Source: Trileptium ribeirensis (lineage: Eukaryota; Nematoda; Enoplea; Enoplida; Thoracostomopsidae). From it: a stretch of DNA of 64,000 bases. Under the pieces are notes generated by a model, which saw only the letters and a program-made list of their open reading frames with translations, made no database searches and had not been told where the DNA came from. Of this stretch, positions 58,537 to 64,000 are shown one piece after another. Numbering within the stretch: position 1 is the first letter of the stretch; every line of letters starts with the position of its first letter. The stretch spans positions 62,001-126,000 of the forward strand of contig JASANE010007290.1 of assembly GCA_030248225.1 (NCBI GenBank), written 5' to 3'. Made by a program: the position numbers and the translations under genes.

Positions 58537-60697
58537 TCTTAACTTTTGGTTCTCATTTACATGTTGGCTAATTACCATTTAAATTGTTCGGGTGAATTTT
58601 ACTATCAGCCCGTGCTCTTTCGCCTGATAATACGTTTTCTGAGGTTTTCTTAATCCTACAAATTTGTGAATAGCTTACATCTGCTTCGCATTTTGCTCCA
58701 CGATGAGACGTGCTGAAGCGACAGAGTTCCACAAAAAGTTTTGCTGTCATTACCGACTTGTTTGTCTCAAAGTCATAAAATAATCAATAATTATATACTC
58801 CAACATAGTTATCACCAGCTTTTGTTTGTGGTGATCATCCACCGCAGCGCAATAACTGCAATGCCGGTATTGTCGTTTGTCCCGGATGTTTACGTCTTTT
58901 ATACAAACTTCACATTGCTACACCATTTGTAAAACAACATGCATCTTAGCTGAATAAAGACTAACATACACAAGAACCGTCGAACGCTGCAAAAACGTTG
59001 ACCCGACCGATTATCGCAGCAAAATTTCTAACTTTGATTAATATGACTACTTATAGCTGCTTGGATCCATGAACTGAAGCGTTATAATCTTAGATTTTAA
59101 GTCAACAGTCTCGGTTAAAAATTGAACATTTGGACGGTGTTATCTCAGTGTCCATAACAGCAGGTTTGGACGTCTACAAAGTGTACAACTTCATTTTTCA
59201 TGCTGTGTTTGAATTGGCGAAATTCATAAACAGTACCGCTATTAGGGCTTGCCCTGGGCGTCGGTTGTGCAGGGCCGCAACTGTTGACATTGACTACACT
59301 GCTGATACCGATTACAACGAGCACATGGGTTTGAAGCCAGCGATGAACATAGCGCTGTGGTAGGATCGCGTTTTGAGTGGCTGATGGAATCGTTTGATCA
59401 AACCATTTGGTTAGGATAGCTAACCCGTTGTCTTATCTTGTTTGATATAAAATATCGAATTCACAATTCTCTATTACACGGATTTGATTCGTACCGAACG
59501 GTTATTTATCAGAAAAGTGACAAATGCACCACAACGTTGGTCGTAGAAATGTTGTTGACAGCTGCGACTTTAAGTAATGCTTTGTTAGCGTCGACCGTCT
59601 TGAGTAGGCTGCGTGTGCTCTGCATATGTGAAAATGGTCACTCTCTGCATTTCTATTTAGACTGCATAAATTTATACGATTGTAAAATTTTGCTGAGTGG
59701 TGTTTTCGTATCCTCATGAATTTTCGTAGCTTGGCATGATTCGCATTGTTTAATCATTCCACGAATTGCATCGCCGATTCCTCGCAAAACCACGACTAGC
59801 CAGTTAAGGACGCCGTAGCCAGGTAACCTGCATGCGAGAGGTTGTGCAACAAATAGAAGGCCGCGTCGCTAGGCGACTATTATTTCCCGCTAAATAAAGC
59901 TGAAAATAATAATCGTTGAGCGCTTGTTATATTGTCTTATCGTTTGCTGTCATCTTCATGACGACGGGTTTTTTCGTGAGAATTTCTTAAATTTGTCCTC
60001 GCTGTTGTATATAAATATAATTCAGCCGATAGATACGGTTGAATGAACTGCAGCGACACCGTTTCTCGACGTGCAAATGTGGCAAAGGCCTATACGCCCT
60101 CAAAATGTCTAACCACGGGGTAGATTGAAGGAATATGTGGCAAACGCAAACTTCTTGTCTTCGATGTAGTTAAATTCCTGACTCCAGAATCTGATATTAC
60201 TAAGATATTACATATTGCATCATTGAACTGATGGTCCGGTCACTCACTTACATAGGTTCGTTTGCTGGCTCCTTGCCACTGATCTCCGGCCATATCGGTT
60301 GCCAAATGATAATTTTGTTCCATAACGAAAACAACGATGTCAGTAAGATACAACAGCCTTAATGGCACGGTGAATTTATGTACAGGCTTAAAAATTGTTC
60401 ATGCTAAAATGATTGCAGCGCAGTACCGTTATAGAAGAACAACTTATGTGTTACGGCGAATTTGTAAAGCTATGAGTTTATGATAATTTGTTGAGAATTG
60501 GTGAAGAGATTTCTCAAGAAATAACCACAAACTCTTGCTAGTATGCACGGTTGCCTGCTTTCCAGGCTTCAGGGTTCACAATTGCAGGCCTCAGTGGAGC
60601 AGTAAATGTAAGCGATTGCACACATGCTGTAACGACAGTGATATGATTGACCACATTTCTTGTTTATGAACGAGCAATACGTAACGAACGCGTACAA
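58537..60697. other. No supported gene
   Basis: Small open frames (59130-59363, 59438-59719) have no recognisable domain. The sequence is A+T-rich up to the satellite boundary. Confidence 0.45.
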
Positions 60698-63600
60698 GTG
60701 TATTTTAAATTAAAAATTTTCAAATCAGTGAAAATGGCTTATAAATTCTTGTCGATGGTGCTGAAAGTTGGCCAACTTTGTTGAATAACTATAGGACTGT
60801 CGGCCAAAGTCAATATGGGGGCGTAATGCTATTTTATTGTAAAAAAAATTGGCCGAGACCTAGCGAAGATTTTACTCAAATAGTATTCTCACTGTAAAGC
60901 GCAATTCATGTAAGCACACACCACTGTATTTTAAATTAAAAATTTTCAAATCAGTGAATGGCTTGTAAATTCTTGTCGATGGTGCTGAAATTTGGCCAAC
61001 TTTGTTGAATAACTATAGGACTGTCGGCCAAAGTCAATATGGGGGCGTAATGCTATTTTATTGTAAAAAAAATTGGCCGAAACCTAGCGAAGATTTTACT
61101 CAAATAGTATTCTCACTGTAAAGCGCAATTCATGTAAGCAAACACCACTGTATTTTAAATTAAAAATTTTCAAATCAGTGAATGGCTTGTAAATTCTTGT
61201 CGATGGTGCTGAAATTTGGCCAACTTTGTTGAATAACTATAGGACTGTCGGCCAAAGTCAATATGGGGGCGTAATGCTATTTTATTGCAAAAAAATTTGC
61301 CTTAGCCTAGCGATGATTTTTCTCTTTTAGTTTTCTCTCTGTATTGCGCTATTTATGTAAACTATCTCCAGTTTATTTTAAATTAAAATTTTCAAATCAG
61401 TGAATGGCTTTAAATTCTTGCTGATGGTGCTGAAATCAACTAAAATAGACCCAAAAAAGAAAAAAAATTGGCCGAGACCTAGCGAAGATTTTACTCAAAT
61501 AGTATTCTCACTGTAAAGCGCAATTCATGTAAGCAAACACCACTGTATTTTAAATTAAAAATTTTCAAATCAGTGAATGGCTTATAAATTCTTGTCGATG
61601 GTGCTGAAATTTGGCCAACTTTGTTGAATAACTATAGGACTGTCGGCCAAAGTCAATATGGGGGCGTAATGCTATTTTATTGTAAAAAATTTGGCCGAGA
61701 CCTAGCGAAGATTTTACTCAAATAGTATTTTCACTGTAAAGCGCAATTCATGTAAGCAAACACCACTGTATTTTAAATTAAAAATTTTCAAATCAGTGAA
61801 TGGCTTGTAAATTCTTGTCGATGGTGCTGAAATTTGGCCAACTTTGTTGAATAACTATAGGACTGTCGGCCAAAGTCAATATGGGGGCGTAATGCTATTT
61901 TATTGTAAAAAAATTGGCCGAAACCTAGCGAAGATTTTACTCAAATAGTATTCTCACTGTAAAGCGCAATTCATGTAAGCAAACACCACTGTATTTTAAA
62001 TTAAAAATTTTCAAATCAGTGAATGGCTTGTAAATTCTTGTCGATGGTGCTGAAATTTGGCCAACTTTGTTGAATAACTATAGGACTGTCGGCCAAAGTC
62101 AATATGGGGGCGTAATGCTATTTTATTGTAAAAAATTTGGCCGAGACCTAGCGAAGATTTTACTCAAATAGTATTTTCACTGTAAAGCGCAATTCATGTA
62201 AGCAAACACCACTGTATTTTAAATTAAAAATTTTCAAATCAGTGAATGGCTTGTAAATTCTTGTCGATGGTGCTGAAATTTGGCCAACTTTGTTGAATAA
62301 CTATAGGACTGACGGCCAAAGTCAATATGGGGGCGTAATGCTATTTTAATGTGGAAAAATTGGCCGAGACCTAGCGAACATTTTACTCAAATAGTATTCT
62401 CACTGTAAAGCGCAATTCATGTAAGCACACACCACTGTATTTTAAATTAAAAATTTTCAAATCAGTGAATGGCTTGTAAATTCTTGTCGATGGTGCTGAA
62501 ATTTGGCCAACTTTGTTGAATAACTATAGGACTGTCGGCCAAAGTCAATATGGGGGCGTAATGCTATTTTATTGTAAAAAAATTGGCCGAAACCTAGCGA
62601 AGATTTTACTCAAATAGTATTCTCACTGTAAAGCGCAATTCATGTAAGCACACACCACTGTATTTTAAATTAAAAATTTTCAAATCAGTGAATGGCTTGT
62701 AAATTCTTGTCGATGGTGCTGAAATTTGGCCAACTTTGTTGAATAACTATAGGACTGTCGGCCAAAGTCAATATGGGGGCGTAATGCTATTTTATTGTAA
62801 AAAAATTGGCCGAGACCTAGCGAACATTTCACTCAAATAGTATTCTCACTGTAAAGCGCAATTCATGTAAGCAAACACCACTGTATTTTAAATTAAAAAT
62901 TTTCAAATCAGTGAATGGCTTGTAAATTCTTGTCGATGGTGCTGAAATTTGGCCAACTTTGTTGAATAACTATAGGACTGTCGGCCAAAGTCAATATGGG
63001 GGCGTAATGCTATTTTATTGCAAAAAAAATTGGCCGAAACCTAGCGAGCATTTCACTCAAATAGTATTCTCACTGTAAAGCGCAATTCATGTAAGCACAC
63101 ACCACTGTATTTTAAATTAAAAATTTTCAAATCAGTGAATGGCTTGTAAATTCTTGTCGATGGTGCTGAAATTTGGCCAACTTTGTTGAATAACTATATG
63201 ACTGTCGGCAAAAGTCAATATGGGGGCGTAATGCTATTTTATTGTAGAAAAATTGGCCGAGACCTAGCGAACATTTCACTCAAATAGTATTTTCACTGTA
63301 AAGCGCAATTCATGTAAGCACACACCACTGTATTTTAAATTAAAAATTTTCAAATCAGTGAATGGCTTGTAAATTACTTATAGAGGTGCGGTTGGTCCTC
63401 TATTTGCCACTTAATACTTAGACTGTCTGCTAAAGTATATGGGAAATGTAATGCTATTTTATGTAAAAAAATGGCCGAGACCTAGCGAACATTTCACTCA
63501 AATAGTTTTTAAATTAAAAATTCAAATCAGGAATGACTTGTAAATTCTTGTCATTGTGCTGAAATTTTGGCCAACTTTGTTGAATAACTATATGACTGTC

Positions 63601-64000
63601 GGCCAAAGTCAAGTATGGGGGCGTAATGCTATTTTATTGTAGAAAAATTGGCCGACACCTAGCGAAGATTTTACTCAAACTCGGCCAAAGTCAATATGGA
63701 GGCGTAATGCTATTTTAATGTGGAAAAACTGGCCGAGACCTAGCGAACATTTTACTCAAATAGTATTCTCACTGTAAAGCGCAATTCATGTAAGCAAACA
63801 CCAGTGTATTTTAAATTAAAAATTTTCAAATCAGTGAATGGCTTGTAAATTCTTGTCGATGGTGCTGAAATTTGGCCAACTTTGTTGAATAACTATAGGA
63901 CTGTCGGCCAAAGTCAATATGGGGGCGTAATGCTATTTTATTGTAAAAAAATTGGCCGAAACCTAGCGAAGATTTTACTCAAATAGTATTCTCACTGTAA
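60698..64000. repeat. 223-bp satellite array, about 14-15 units, continuing past the window
   Basis: The block TGTATTTTAAATTAAAAATT starts near 60699, 60925, 61149, 61544, 61768, 61990, 62213, 62437, 62659, 62882, 63107, 63329 and 63805, so the period is 222-225 bp. Most units are very similar (GGACTGTCGGCCAAAGTCAA, ATGGGGGCGTAATGC, TTGGCCGAGACCTAGCGAA). Diverged or rearranged stretches lie at about 61285-61470 and 63375-63690. The array reaches the last base. Confidence 0.95.

Noticed and set aside
60698..64000. CRISPR-like array
   Set aside because: The whole 223-bp unit repeats, with no short repeats separated by unique spacers, and the context is eukaryotic.

Overview
The window is eukaryotic, A+T-rich and almost wholly made of transposable elements and tandem repeats. 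I see no operons or prokaryotic gene signals. Families present include two Ty3/gypsy lineages, a hAT element with a TTF-type zinc finger, a Tc1/mariner-like remnant and a transposase-like gene of the insect-rich DUF7869 type. These suggest an invertebrate, most likely an arthropod, with other invertebrates such as a nematode not excluded. No host gene can be named. The best candidate host sequence is a pair of small exons at 3302-3568.

Layout. 0-7 kb: a 150-bp tandem repeat, a foldback palindrome, a mariner-like remnant, and dispersed repeats R1 and R2. 7.3-15.1 kb: a decayed minus-strand gene with DEDD 3'-5' exonuclease motifs followed by a basic/coiled-coil part. It appears split by a two-ORF transposon (8.6-12.4 kb or further) that has reiterated GGCCTAAGTCCAA motifs near its left end. 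16.8-26.7 kb: a nest of two related Ty3/gypsy elements. Element A (minus strand, 282-bp LTRs, TSD CGTTT) sits inside the left LTR of element B (plus strand, ~336-361-bp LTRs). Both are full length but broken by frameshifts and stops. 26.7-35 kb: dispersed repeats, an LTR-like fragment, a 1.28-kb terminal-inverted-repeat element with an 11-bp flanking duplication, a 30-bp minisatellite built on a short palindrome, and a purine-rich tandem repeat. 35.8-39.9 kb: a second decayed copy of the exonuclease/coiled-coil gene. 40.5-47 kb: a third Ty3/gypsy element (C, minus strand) whose integrase carries a complete PHD finger at its C-terminus. 55.1-58.5 kb: a full-length hAT element with a perfect 8-bp TSD. 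60.7-64 kb: a 223-bp satellite array running off the window.

The points most worth following up are the integrase-PHD fusion, the recurrent exonuclease/coiled-coil gene (once directly downstream of, and codirectional with, gypsy pol), and the DUF7869-type transposon with a small Tudor/SH3-like partner ORF. Almost every element gene carries stops or frameshifts, so most are annotated as pseudogenes. All family assignments come from reading motifs by eye; no database search was possible.
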